Part shown: positions 16,643 through 24,780 of the stretch, one piece after another | Layout of the letters: every line of letters begins with the position of its first letter | How positions within the stretch are numbered: position 1 is the first letter of the stretch | Assembly (NCBI GenBank): GCA_023229645.1 | Contig: JALNYU010000027.1 | Location: 1-47,685, forward strand | Length of the DNA: 47,685 nucleotides | DNA from: Nevskia sp. | GTDB lineage: Bacteria; Pseudomonadota; Gammaproteobacteria; Nevskiales; Nevskiaceae | Reading direction: 5' to 3' | Translations under genes and position numbers: made by a program | The notes under the pieces: model-generated | Told to the model about the DNA's origin: nothing | The model's database searches: none | Seen by the model: the letters and a program-made list of their open reading frames with translations, nothing else

Positions 16643-18574
16643 ATGCAGAATAACGATCCGGGCCTGGGCGGCAAAGCGGCGCCTGTCCAGTACAAAAAGC
16701 GGTTTTCGGTGGCAGTTCTTAGCGCGGCGGTAACACTCGGGTGGGGCCTGAGTAATCCGGCGCAAGCGTTTGAGTTTAGCTACGGCGGACTCAACGGTAG
16801 CTTTGACACCACGTTGTCTTACGGCACCTTGGTAAGGGTCGACAAGCCGGATCAAGCGCTGATCGGTATCGCCAACGGCGGCACCGCGCGCACCGTAAAC
16901 GGCGACGACGGCAACCTCAATTACGACCGCCTTGACTTCGTCTCGTCCCTATTCAAAGGCACGCACGATCTTGAGCTGAAGTATGACAACTACGGTTTGT
17001 TCGTCCGCGCGACCGAATTTTACGATACCCAAGTTGCAACGGATCGGGATCGGCTTGGGCCGCGCGGCCGTGACCGCCTGCAAACCGGCTTTGAATTCCG
17101 CGATGCGTTCCTCTCCGGGCGTTGGAAGCCGTTTGATCGCAGTCTGACCGCGCGCGTTGGCTTCCAGGTATTGAACTGGGGCGAATCGACGTTCATTCAG
17201 AACGGTTTGAGTGTTATCAATCCGTTCGATGTCAACAAACTGCGTACGCCAGGCTCAGAAATTAAAGAAGCGTTGCTCGCCTCACCGCTCCTTTGGGTAT
17301 CGCAACAGCTGAATAGCGATCTCTCCGTGGAAGGCTTTGTTCAGGCCCGCTTTGATAACGTTTTGATTGATCCGACAGGCTCGTATTTCTCAACCAACGA
17401 CATTGCTGGCGATGACGGCAACCGCGCCATTCTCAGCTTTGGTCGGCGGAAAGATCGGGGGCCGTTAACGAACCCGATTCCGCCGAGCAGCGTGGTCGGG
17501 CCAACCGCACGGGCGTTGGCGGGGCCGTTTGATCCGGCGGCCAGCGTTTACATCACGCGCAATGCTGATCGCAGCCCGAACGGCCTCGGCCAATTCGGCG
17601 TTGCCACGCACTACCTAGCAAATTGGCTCGGCAGCACCGAGTTCGGCGCGTATTACCTCGATTACCACAGCCGGTTGCCGTTGGTTTCGGTTGTTAAATC
17701 GACGTCGCCGCTACCGGGTTCTGGCTCAACCACGGCGCTGACCGGTACGCCACTAGGCACACCTACGGGCCAGAACGGTAGCGCGCGCTACTTCCTGGAA
17801 TATCCCGAGGATATTCATCTGTTTGGTTTGTCGTTTAACACGCTGGCGCCGTTCGGCATCGCGCTGCAGGGCGAGTACACCTATCGCCCGAATTTGCCGG
17901 TGCAATTGTCGGCGACAGAACTGGTGTTGGCGTCGGTGAACTTGCCGTCGAACATCGCGCCGGTGCCATCGACGATTGCACCAGGTTCGGAAATTCGCGG
18001 GTATCGCCGGGTCGATGCCCACCAGATTCAGTTCACGGCGACCAAAGCTATTCCGTCGGTATTGAAAGCGGATCAGCTCGTGCTGCTGACCGAAATTGGC
18101 TACAACAATCTCAATCTGCCGAAAAATCTTGCGTTCGACGGGCCGGGTACGTCGTTGCCACAGCGGCAAGACGCCGCCAACGCCGCGTCGGGCGGGTCGG
18201 TGCAGCAGACCGGTTACGCCACCCGGAACTCCTGGGGCTATCGTTTCGTCGGACGCTTGGATTACCTGAGCTTGATCGGGCCGATCAACGTTTCGCCGCG
18301 CGTAGTGTTCTCGCACGATGTCAAAGGCGTTGGTCCGAACTTCAACGAAGGAACGCAGGCAGCAACGATTGGCTTTAACTTCGAATATCAGCGCGTTTAC
18401 CAGGCTGACTTCAGCTACACCTCATTCTTCGGCGGCCGTAACTACTGCGGCACCGATAACCCTGCGCTGTCGGCGGCGACGCTACTGGCCGGGCAGTCGC
18501 TGAACTATTGCACCAGCGCCAACCCGCTGCGCGATCGCGACTTCCTCTCGTTCAATGTTAGCTACTCATTCTAA
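16643..18574 (+). CDS. DUF1302 family outer-membrane beta-barrel protein
   Basis: A 643-residue protein with a long signal peptide (residues about 22-44, ending N-P-A-Q-A) and a mature part of alternating beta strands ending in the outer-membrane insertion signature F-L-S-F-N-V-S-Y-S-F. Family hallmarks are F-E-F-S-Y-G-G-L-N-G-S-F-D-T-T-L-S-Y-G at the mature start and V-L-N-W-G-E-S-T-F-I-Q-N-G. DUF1302 proteins are large porin-like barrels repeatedly found beside DUF1329 genes. The ATG at 16643 has a strong GGAGG site, so the frame extension to 16619 is unlikely. First gene of the cassette running to 23500. Probable role: outer-membrane passage of a hydrophobic compound (inference). Confidence 0.88.
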   Translation: MQNNDPGLGGKAAPVQYKKRFSVAVLSAAVTLGWGLSNPAQAFEFSYGGLNGSFDTTLSYGTLVRVDKPDQALIGIANGGTARTVNGDDGNLNYDRLDFVSSLFKGTHDLELKYDNYGLFVRATEFYDTQVATDRDRLGPRGRDRLQTGFEFRDAFLSGRWKPFDRSLTARVGFQVLNWGESTFIQNGLSVINPFDVNKLRTPGSEIKEALLASPLLWVSQQLNSDLSVEGFVQARFDNVLIDPTGSYFSTNDIAGDDGNRAILSFGRRKDRGPLTNPIPPSSVVGPTARALAGPFDPAASVYITRNADRSPNGLGQFGVATHYLANWLGSTEFGAYYLDYHSRLPLVSVVKSTSPLPGSGSTTALTGTPLGTPTGQNGSARYFLEYPEDIHLFGLSFNTLAPFGIALQGEYTYRPNLPVQLSATELVLASVNLPSNIAPVPSTIAPGSEIRGYRRVDAHQIQFTATKAIPSVLKADQLVLLTEIGYNNLNLPKNLAFDGPGTSLPQRQDAANAASGGSVQQTGYATRNSWGYRFVGRLDYLSLIGPINVSPRVVFSHDVKGVGPNFNEGTQAATIGFNFEYQRVYQADFSYTSFFGGRNYCGTDNPALSAATLLAGQSLNYCTSANPLRDRDFLSFNVSYSF

Positions 18575-18599
18575 TTTCACGGCTCGGAGCAACTTCGCC

Positions 18600-19961
18600 A
18601 TGACATTCCTTCCACGTAAAACCTCAACGCTGCTGTTTGCGTTGGGCATTGGCATCGCTTCCGCCGCGGCCGCGCAAGATGCATCAGAGCTGGGCAAGAA
18701 TCTGACCCCGATGGGCGCCGAAAAAGCCGGTAATGCCGACGGCTCCATTCCCGCTTGGGATGGCGGTCTGACCAAAGCGCCGGCCGGCTTTACCCCAGGC
18801 GGTTATTACCCAGACCCGTACGCCGACGACAAACCGCTATTCACGATTGCCCCGGCAGATGTTGATAAATACAAAGATCATCTAACGCCCGGTCAGTTGG
18901 CGATGTTCAAGAAATACGCCGACTACCGCATGATCGTCTACCCGACACATCGCTCCGCGGCGTTCCCGAAAGCCAACTATCAGGAAACGATGGTCAATGC
19001 CGCGAGCGGCCGAGCCAAGCTCGTGTCCGGCGGCGATGGCCTGACCGGAACCAATGGCGGCGTGGCGTTCCCGATTCCGAAGAGCGGCAACGAGGCGATC
19101 TGGAATCTGTTCACGCGCTATCGCGGTGAGTCTTACATCACCAACAACACGCAGGTTTCGGTCACGCGTACCGGTGATTACACGCCGGTCCGCTTTGAAT
19201 ACAAGATCGATTACTCGTACGGCTCGTTAAAGAAGAAAGTTTCCGAGCGTTCGGAAAACTTATTGTTCTACTTCTTGCAGACGATCACCGCACCTGCGCG
19301 TTTGGCGGGTTCGGTGTTGCTGGTGCATGAGCCGCTAGATCAAGTTAAAGAGCAGCGTTCGGCGTGGACCTATAACCCCGGCCAGCGCCGCGTTCGGCAA
19401 GCGCCGAATGTGTCGTACGACAATCCGGGAACAGCGGCTGACGGCCTGCGTACGAACGACGATTTCGCGTTGTTCAACGGCGCCACCGACCGCTATAACT
19501 GGACGCTTGTCGGCAAGAAAGAGATCTATATTCCATATAACTCATATAAGTTGACCAGCGACGCGTTCAAGTTGAAAGATTTGGTCAAGCCGGGGCATTT
19601 GAATCCCGATGCGCTGCGCTATGAATTGCATCGCGTTTGGGTGATCGATGCCAAATTGAAGCCGGGCACCTCGCATATTTACGCGCGGCGCACGATTTAC
19701 CTTGATGAAGATTCCTGGGCGCCGGTATTGGTCGACAAATACGACGGCCGTGGCGAACTCTGGCGCTTCAGCGAAGGTCACTCGATTGAGCTTTACGACG
19801 TGCCGTTCCTGTATTCGACGATCGAAGTTCATCACGACCTGCAATCGGCACGCTACGTGGCGCTGAACTTGGCCAACGACGACAAAGAAGTCTATGTGCC
19901 GGCCAAGCTTTCGGCCTCAGACTTCACGCCCTCCAGTCTGCGTGACCTCGGTACACGCTGA
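18600..19961 (+). CDS. DUF1329 family periplasmic/outer-membrane lipid-handling protein
   Basis: A 453-residue protein with a signal peptide (residues about 1-24, ending A-A-A-A) and the DUF1329 start L-G-K-N-L-T-P-M-G-A-E-K-A-G-N-A-D-G-S-I-P, W-D-G-G. The family is annotated as outer-membrane lipoprotein-sorting-like because of a LolA/LolB-type fold, which binds acyl chains in a hydrophobic half-barrel, but no lipobox is visible here. It starts 25 bases after the DUF1302 stop and is surely co-transcribed. The pair probably moves a hydrophobic molecule between outer membrane and periplasm. A hairpin lies between this gene and the next. Confidence 0.88.
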   Translation: MTFLPRKTSTLLFALGIGIASAAAAQDASELGKNLTPMGAEKAGNADGSIPAWDGGLTKAPAGFTPGGYYPDPYADDKPLFTIAPADVDKYKDHLTPGQLAMFKKYADYRMIVYPTHRSAAFPKANYQETMVNAASGRAKLVSGGDGLTGTNGGVAFPIPKSGNEAIWNLFTRYRGESYITNNTQVSVTRTGDYTPVRFEYKIDYSYGSLKKKVSERSENLLFYFLQTITAPARLAGSVLLVHEPLDQVKEQRSAWTYNPGQRRVRQAPNVSYDNPGTAADGLRTNDDFALFNGATDRYNWTLVGKKEIYIPYNSYKLTSDAFKLKDLVKPGHLNPDALRYELHRVWVIDAKLKPGTSHIYARRTIYLDEDSWAPVLVDKYDGRGELWRFSEGHSIELYDVPFLYSTIEVHHDLQSARYVALNLANDDKEVYVPAKLSASDFTPSSLRDLGTR

Positions 19962-19978
19962 GCGCTGACGCAGCATCA

Positions 19979-20007
19979 AACCGGCGGCACTCTCCAAGCC
20001 GCCGGTT
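19979..20007 (+). terminator. hairpin between DUF1329 and Ycf48-like genes (terminator or attenuator)
   Basis: A perfect 10-bp stem, 19979-19988 with 19998-20007, nine-base loop, followed by the weakly T-rich CGTTATTTCGC. The poor T-run suggests partial termination, lowering expression of the downstream two genes relative to the upstream two. Confidence 0.6.
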
Positions 20008-20048
20008 CGTTATTTCGCTAAGCGATTTTTCGCAAGCACGGGAGCAGG

Positions 20049-21092
20049 ATGCGGCGTGCTTTCTTTAGCTTTGTAGACCTCCGCAGCTTGGAAATTCGTA
20101 TGTCTCGATCTCTGTTAAACGCTGTGCCGGGCCATTGGCGCGGCGGCTGCGCCGCCGTTGTCATGGCGGCCGTTCTCGCCGCGTTTGCGGTTGGCGCTGT
20201 GCCTGCTACGGCGCCCGAGGCGGTGCCCCAGCGAACCATCCAACGGCTACTGCTAACGAACGCTACGCAAGCGGGTAAGCGCATCGTCGCGGTCGGTGAT
20301 CAAGGCTACGTGATCTATTCCGACGATAGCGGCGAGCATTGGCTGCGCGGCGTAACCCCGCGGGCGGTGCTGCTCACCGCGGTGCGCTTTGTTGACGACA
20401 TGCACGGCTGGGCCGTTGGCCACGACGGCGTGATCCTCGCAACCATAGACGGCGGCGCGCACTGGAGCGAACAACGCTTCCAACCCGATGACGAAAAGCC
20501 CCTGCTCGGTATCTGGTTTAAGGATCTCAACAGCGGGATCGCCATTGGCGCTTACGGGCTTTATTTAGAAACCGCGGACGGTGGTAAGACTTGGGCCGAA
20601 CGCGCGATCATCGACGAAGACAAACACTTAAACGCGATTACTGCATTTGGTGAGCAAGAACTCGCGATCGCCGCCGAAGCCGGCGGCTTGTTGATCTCAA
20701 CCGATAGCGGGCAAACCTGGCGTGCCGCGGCGGTGCCATACGCGGGCTCTTATTTTGGCGTGCTGGCACTGCCGGACCACGCCCTGCTCGCGTTTGGGCT
20801 GCGCGGCAAAATCTTTCGGTCTGAGGACGCGGGCGAAACTTGGCAAGCGGTGCCGGGGGCCGGTGAGCTGACACTGCTTGGCGGTGCAATTGTCGGCCAA
20901 CGCATTGTTTTAGCGGGCAGTGCTGGCAGTGTCGAAGTCAGCACCGACGGTGGCCGCAGCTTCGCCGTGGTTAACGCCGGCATCGCCAGCGCATTTTCTA
21001 GCGCAGTGATCACCGATGCACAACACGCGCTGCTCTTCGGTGAACGCGGCGTAGCAAAAATCGAAGTGCCGGCCGCAGGAGATGCACGATGA
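20049..21092 (+). CDS. Ycf48-like BNR/WD40-type beta-propeller, exported
   Basis: A 347-residue protein with an N-terminal hydrophobic export signal (A-A-V-V-M-A-A-V-L-A-A-F-A-V-G) and repeated Asp-box/BNR-like blades: Y-S-D-D-S-G-E-H-W, A-T-I-D-G-G-A-H-W, E-T-A-D-G-G-K-T-W, S-T-D-S-G-Q-T-W, R-S-E-D-A-G-E-T-W, S-T-D-G-G-R-S-F. Six such S/T-x-D-x-G-x-x-W/F repeats are readable. Ycf48/HCF136 assists photosystem II assembly in cyanobacteria; in non-photosynthetic proteobacteria, homologues sit beside MMPL/RND permeases. It overlaps the RND gene by four bases (ATGA), implying a stoichiometric partner. GGGAGCAGG supports the ATG at 20049; 20100 is an alternative start. Confidence 0.85.
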   Translation: MRRAFFSFVDLRSLEIRMSRSLLNAVPGHWRGGCAAVVMAAVLAAFAVGAVPATAPEAVPQRTIQRLLLTNATQAGKRIVAVGDQGYVIYSDDSGEHWLRGVTPRAVLLTAVRFVDDMHGWAVGHDGVILATIDGGAHWSEQRFQPDDEKPLLGIWFKDLNSGIAIGAYGLYLETADGGKTWAERAIIDEDKHLNAITAFGEQELAIAAEAGGLLISTDSGQTWRAAAVPYAGSYFGVLALPDHALLAFGLRGKIFRSEDAGETWQAVPGAGELTLLGGAIVGQRIVLAGSAGSVEVSTDGGRSFAVVNAGIASAFSSAVITDAQHALLFGERGVAKIEVPAAGDAR

Positions 21093-23500
21093 CGTCCGCT
21101 AAAGCAACAACGGGTAACGCGCTCGTCAACAGTTTGATCAACGCACTTTCAGCGTTATTGTTCGGGCAACGGCGTTTGATGCTGGCGTTGTTTGCGTTGA
21201 TCGCAGTCGGCCTAACGTGGTCGGCGTTGACGTTGCTGCATGTCGACGCCGGATTCAAGAAAATGATCCCGTTGCAGCACGCGTACATGAAAACGCTGAC
21301 CGCGTACGAGTCGGCGTTCGGCGGCGCCAATCGGCTGGTCATCGCCTTGATTCGTGATCCAGCACCGGCTGGCGCCGGCGCGGAGCAACCGACCATTTTC
21401 GACGCGACCTTCCTCAGCAATTTAAAAAACGCGACCGACGATCTCACCTTCATCAACGGTGTTGACCGCGCCACCGTGCAGTCGCTGACGACGCCGAACG
21501 TGCGCTTCATTGAAGTCACCGAAAACGGCTTCGCTGGCGGCAATGTGATTCCAGCGACGTTTTCCGGGACGGCGAGCGACCTCGACACCGTACGTCGCAA
21601 CGTGCAAAAAGCCGGCTTGGTCGGGCGTTTGGTTTCTAACGATTTACGTGGCGCGTTGATTCGCGCCGATCTACTCGACACCGACCCGGAAACGGGCAAA
21701 AAGCTGGACTATCCGAAAGTCGCCGCAGCGCTAGAAGCACTGCGTGTGAAATATCAAAAAGACGGTGTTCAAGTTCATATCATCGGCTTCGCGAAAGCGG
21801 TCGGCGATATCACCGATGGTGCCCGCGGCGTCATCGCGTTCTTCGGCATCGCGTTTTTAATCACCGCGCTGCTGCTGCTTTGGTACACCCGCTCGGTCAA
21901 GCTCACGGTCGTTGCATTGGTTTGCGCAATGCTGCCGGTCGTCTGGTTGCTCGGGACCTTGCCGCTGCTCGGCTACGGCATTGACCCGCTGTCGATTTTG
22001 GTGCCGTTCCTAATCTTCTCGATCGGCTGTAGCCACGCGATGCAGATGACCAACGCGTGGAAAGACGAAATTGCCGCTGGCTGCGATAGCCTCGCTGCCG
22101 CCCGCAGTGCCTTCGCGCAGCTTTTTGTGCCGGGCACGTTGGCGTTGTTGACGAACGCGCTCGGCTTTCTCGTCATCATGCTGATCAAGATCGACATCGT
22201 GCGTGAGCTCGGCATCACCGCCACGCTCGGCGTCACGTTGATGATCATCACCAATAAGATGGTGTTGCCGATTCTGCTCAGCTACTTGCCGATGGACCGC
22301 AGCAAGCTCGCTGCAAAGCTGGCACAAGAACGTCATGTCGAACCGCTCTGGCGCTTCTTCGCGCGGTTTACCGAGCGGCGCTACGCGGTGGGCGCGATTG
22401 TCGTCGCGCTGTGTTTACTCGCGCTGGGCACCTGGAAGGCACGAGAGCTCAAAGTGGGTGATCTCGGCACCGGCCTACCGGAGCTGCGCGCCGACTCCCG
22501 CTACAACCGCGATAACGCCGCAATCACCAGCAATTTCGCGATTGGTGTCGACATCCTCCAAATCGTCGTCCAGACCCAGGACATCGATGGCGCCTGCACC
22601 GACCACCGCGTGATGGCGGCAATGGACGCGTTTGAATGGCGGATGAAAAACGTTGATGGCGTCGCCAGTACGTTGTCGCTGCCGAGCCTCGCGAAAATCG
22701 TCAACGCCGGCTACAACGAAGGGAGTTTGCGCTGGCGCGTGCTGAGCCGTAACCGCGACGTATTAGCGCAGGCCGTAACGCCGATCGATACCGGCACCGG
22801 CCTGCTGAATCCGGATTGCTCGGCAATGCAGGTGTTGCTGTTCACTGAAAACCACCGTGGTGAAACACTGGCCCACATCGTCAGCGAGGTTAAGGCCTGG
22901 AATGCTGATTTCGCCAGCGCCCCGGAATATCAACCGCTGGCCGGCAAAGTAGAGTTCAAGCTCGCTTCCGGTAACGCCGGAGTGATGGCGGCGACTAACG
23001 AAGCGGTGGAAGCGGCCGATAAACAAGAACTCGCTGCGATCTTCGGTGCGATCTCGCTGATGTGTCTGCTGACGTTCCGCTCGTTCGGCGCCACGCTCTG
23101 CATTATTCTGCCGCTGGCGCTGGTTTCGCTGCTGAACAACGCGCTGATGGCTGCGCTGGGCATCGGTCTGAAAGTCTCAACGTTGCCGGTGGTGGCGCTC
23201 GGCGTCGGCGTCGGCGTCGACTACGGCATTTATCTTTACGATCGCCTCGAAGTGCACCTTCACAGCGGCGAATCGCTAAACGCGGCTTTCTTCCATGCGC
23301 TAAAAGAACGCGGAGCTGCTGCGGCGTTCACCGCGCTCACGATGAGCCTCGGCGTCGGCACCTGGGCCTTCTCGGCGTTGAAATTCCAAGCCGACATGGG
23401 CGTACTGCTGTCGTTCATGTTCCTCGTCAACATGCTCGGCGCGCTGATCTTGCTGCCGTCGCTGCTGTCGTTTTTCTTGCGGGTGAAGCGGGCGCCTTAG
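21089..23500 (+). CDS. MMPL/HpnN-type RND superfamily permease
   Basis: An 803-residue inner-membrane protein with the RND layout: one N-terminal span, a large periplasmic loop (about 55-235), a block of five spans, cytoplasmic link, then span, loop and second block. The proton-relay region is visible in the second block as G-V-G-V-D-Y-G-I-Y-L-Y-D-R, with G-C-S-H-A-M-Q in the first. It belongs to the MMPL/HpnN type that moves lipids or hydrophobic compounds rather than AcrB-type drug pumps; no membrane-fusion protein is nearby. It is the last gene of the DUF1302-DUF1329-propeller cassette. Direction of transport and substrate are unknown. Confidence 0.9.
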   Translation: MTSAKATTGNALVNSLINALSALLFGQRRLMLALFALIAVGLTWSALTLLHVDAGFKKMIPLQHAYMKTLTAYESAFGGANRLVIALIRDPAPAGAGAEQPTIFDATFLSNLKNATDDLTFINGVDRATVQSLTTPNVRFIEVTENGFAGGNVIPATFSGTASDLDTVRRNVQKAGLVGRLVSNDLRGALIRADLLDTDPETGKKLDYPKVAAALEALRVKYQKDGVQVHIIGFAKAVGDITDGARGVIAFFGIAFLITALLLLWYTRSVKLTVVALVCAMLPVVWLLGTLPLLGYGIDPLSILVPFLIFSIGCSHAMQMTNAWKDEIAAGCDSLAAARSAFAQLFVPGTLALLTNALGFLVIMLIKIDIVRELGITATLGVTLMIITNKMVLPILLSYLPMDRSKLAAKLAQERHVEPLWRFFARFTERRYAVGAIVVALCLLALGTWKARELKVGDLGTGLPELRADSRYNRDNAAITSNFAIGVDILQIVVQTQDIDGACTDHRVMAAMDAFEWRMKNVDGVASTLSLPSLAKIVNAGYNEGSLRWRVLSRNRDVLAQAVTPIDTGTGLLNPDCSAMQVLLFTENHRGETLAHIVSEVKAWNADFASAPEYQPLAGKVEFKLASGNAGVMAATNEAVEAADKQELAAIFGAISLMCLLTFRSFGATLCIILPLALVSLLNNALMAALGIGLKVSTLPVVALGVGVGVDYGIYLYDRLEVHLHSGESLNAAFFHALKERGAAAAFTALTMSLGVGTWAFSALKFQADMGVLLSFMFLVNMLGALILLPSLLSFFLRVKRAP

Positions 23501-23720
23501 ATAGCCCAGATGTTGTTCGAGCTGGAAGCAGCTGACAGCCGTCAACCGGCAGCGAGTTGGGGCGTTGTTCTAACCAGCAGCAGATAGATCCTACAAGCGT
23601 ACTCAAAAGATGAAGGTTTAAAGAGTGCGCCGCTGATCCTGACGCATGTGCAGAACCGTCTCCGAGGCCCTCACTGGGAGTTCTGAGATTGCTGCCCCAG
23701 CCCAGCTTCCGGAGCAAACC

Positions 23721-24716
23721 ATGCCGTTTCTCATTTCCCCAGCGCGCACGCTAACGTGCGGCGGTCTTATTTTTGTGTCGGCCTTACTTGCTGCTTGCGG
23801 TGGTTCCGGCGATGTCAGCAGCATTGTTGCGGCGCCGGCTGATCAGTTGGTGACGACGACGGTGGCGGGGTTTCCGCATGCCGTGGATGTCTACAATACG
23901 GCGGGTGCCACGCGTGCCATTGTGTTGCTCCACGGTGGCGGCGGCAATAAGAGTGCAATTGCGTTTCAGCTCGGACTGAATGCGAGCGCGACAACAACCA
24001 CGTTCAGTACCATTAACTGGGCGTGGTTGGACGCCAATAAAGTCGTGGTCGTGGTGCCGCAAGGTCAGAACTTACCGACTGAACCAAACGGCACAACATG
24101 GAGTAATTACGCCATGTATTCGGGGCAAGACGATAGCGCTTTCCTACAAGCGTTGGCGGCCAAGATTCGTACTGAATACGGCGTTAGCTCAATCGCGGTG
24201 ATGGGGCATTCGATGGGCGGCGTTATGGCGAATCGCATGTGGTGCGAATCGCCGACGACATTCAACGCCTATATTTCGTTGGCTGGCCCGGCATCAGCGG
24301 AGTTTCATCGGACCGCTGCATGCAATCCGGGCGCGGATGCGCGGCCTTATCTCGGCATCATCGGCGATAGCGATGAAGTAATGCAGACCACGGGTAATTG
24401 GAGTGCACCGACGTGGACGGTCAGCCCGATTTTAGTGCGGGCTGCAGCCTCAGAATGGGACTACGACATTGTGATCAATGAGTTCGTCCAACAACAATCG
24501 CGCACGGCGATTACTTGCGCCGCCACGTTGCCGGCGGACGGCTTCGTAACAGTAGGGAACGTCGATACTTGGACATCTTGCGGCGGGCGGCTGGTGCTCG
24601 ACCGTGTGCAGGGCGCCGAGCATGCAATTGATTCCATTGACGCCCAGTTGGGTGCAGCTTCGACGATGGATGTCATCAATACCGCAATTCGCTTTCTCTC
24701 CGCCCAACAGCCGTAG
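23721..24716 (+). CDS. lipoprotein esterase of the PHB depolymerase/LpqC (CE1-like) type
   Basis: A 331-residue alpha/beta hydrolase. The lipobox L-L-A-A-C-G at residues about 24-29 predicts a lipid-anchored envelope enzyme. Active-site features are the oxyanion segment L-L-H-G-G-G-G-N, the nucleophile elbow G-H-S-M-G-G, a probable acid in I-G-D-S-D-E and the His in G-A-E-H-A-I-D. Relatives hydrolyse short polyesters, feruloyl or other ester bonds. The ATG at 23721 has GGAG upstream and gives the lipoprotein signal; the frame extends to 23646 without one. It lies 220 bases after the RND gene, so it may be separately expressed but could process a substrate of the transport cassette. It converges on the acyl-CoA dehydrogenase. 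Confidence 0.85.
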   Translation: MPFLISPARTLTCGGLIFVSALLAACGGSGDVSSIVAAPADQLVTTTVAGFPHAVDVYNTAGATRAIVLLHGGGGNKSAIAFQLGLNASATTTTFSTINWAWLDANKVVVVVPQGQNLPTEPNGTTWSNYAMYSGQDDSAFLQALAAKIRTEYGVSSIAVMGHSMGGVMANRMWCESPTTFNAYISLAGPASAEFHRTAACNPGADARPYLGIIGDSDEVMQTTGNWSAPTWTVSPILVRAAASEWDYDIVINEFVQQQSRTAITCAATLPADGFVTVGNVDTWTSCGGRLVLDRVQGAEHAIDSIDAQLGAASTMDVINTAIRFLSAQQP

Positions 24717-24736
24717 GCGGGTTGAAGCAAAAAGAA

Positions 24737-24760
24737 CCCGCCGCCCTTGCGAGCGGCGGG
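24737..24760 (-). terminator. terminator between convergent esterase and acyl-CoA dehydrogenase genes
   Basis: A perfect 8-bp GC stem, 24737-24744 with 24753-24760. On the minus strand it is followed by TTCTTTTTGC, a good T-run, so it mainly terminates the dehydrogenase transcript. Confidence 0.8.
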
Positions 24761-24780
24761 GAGGGTGTAAACCTTGAGGC

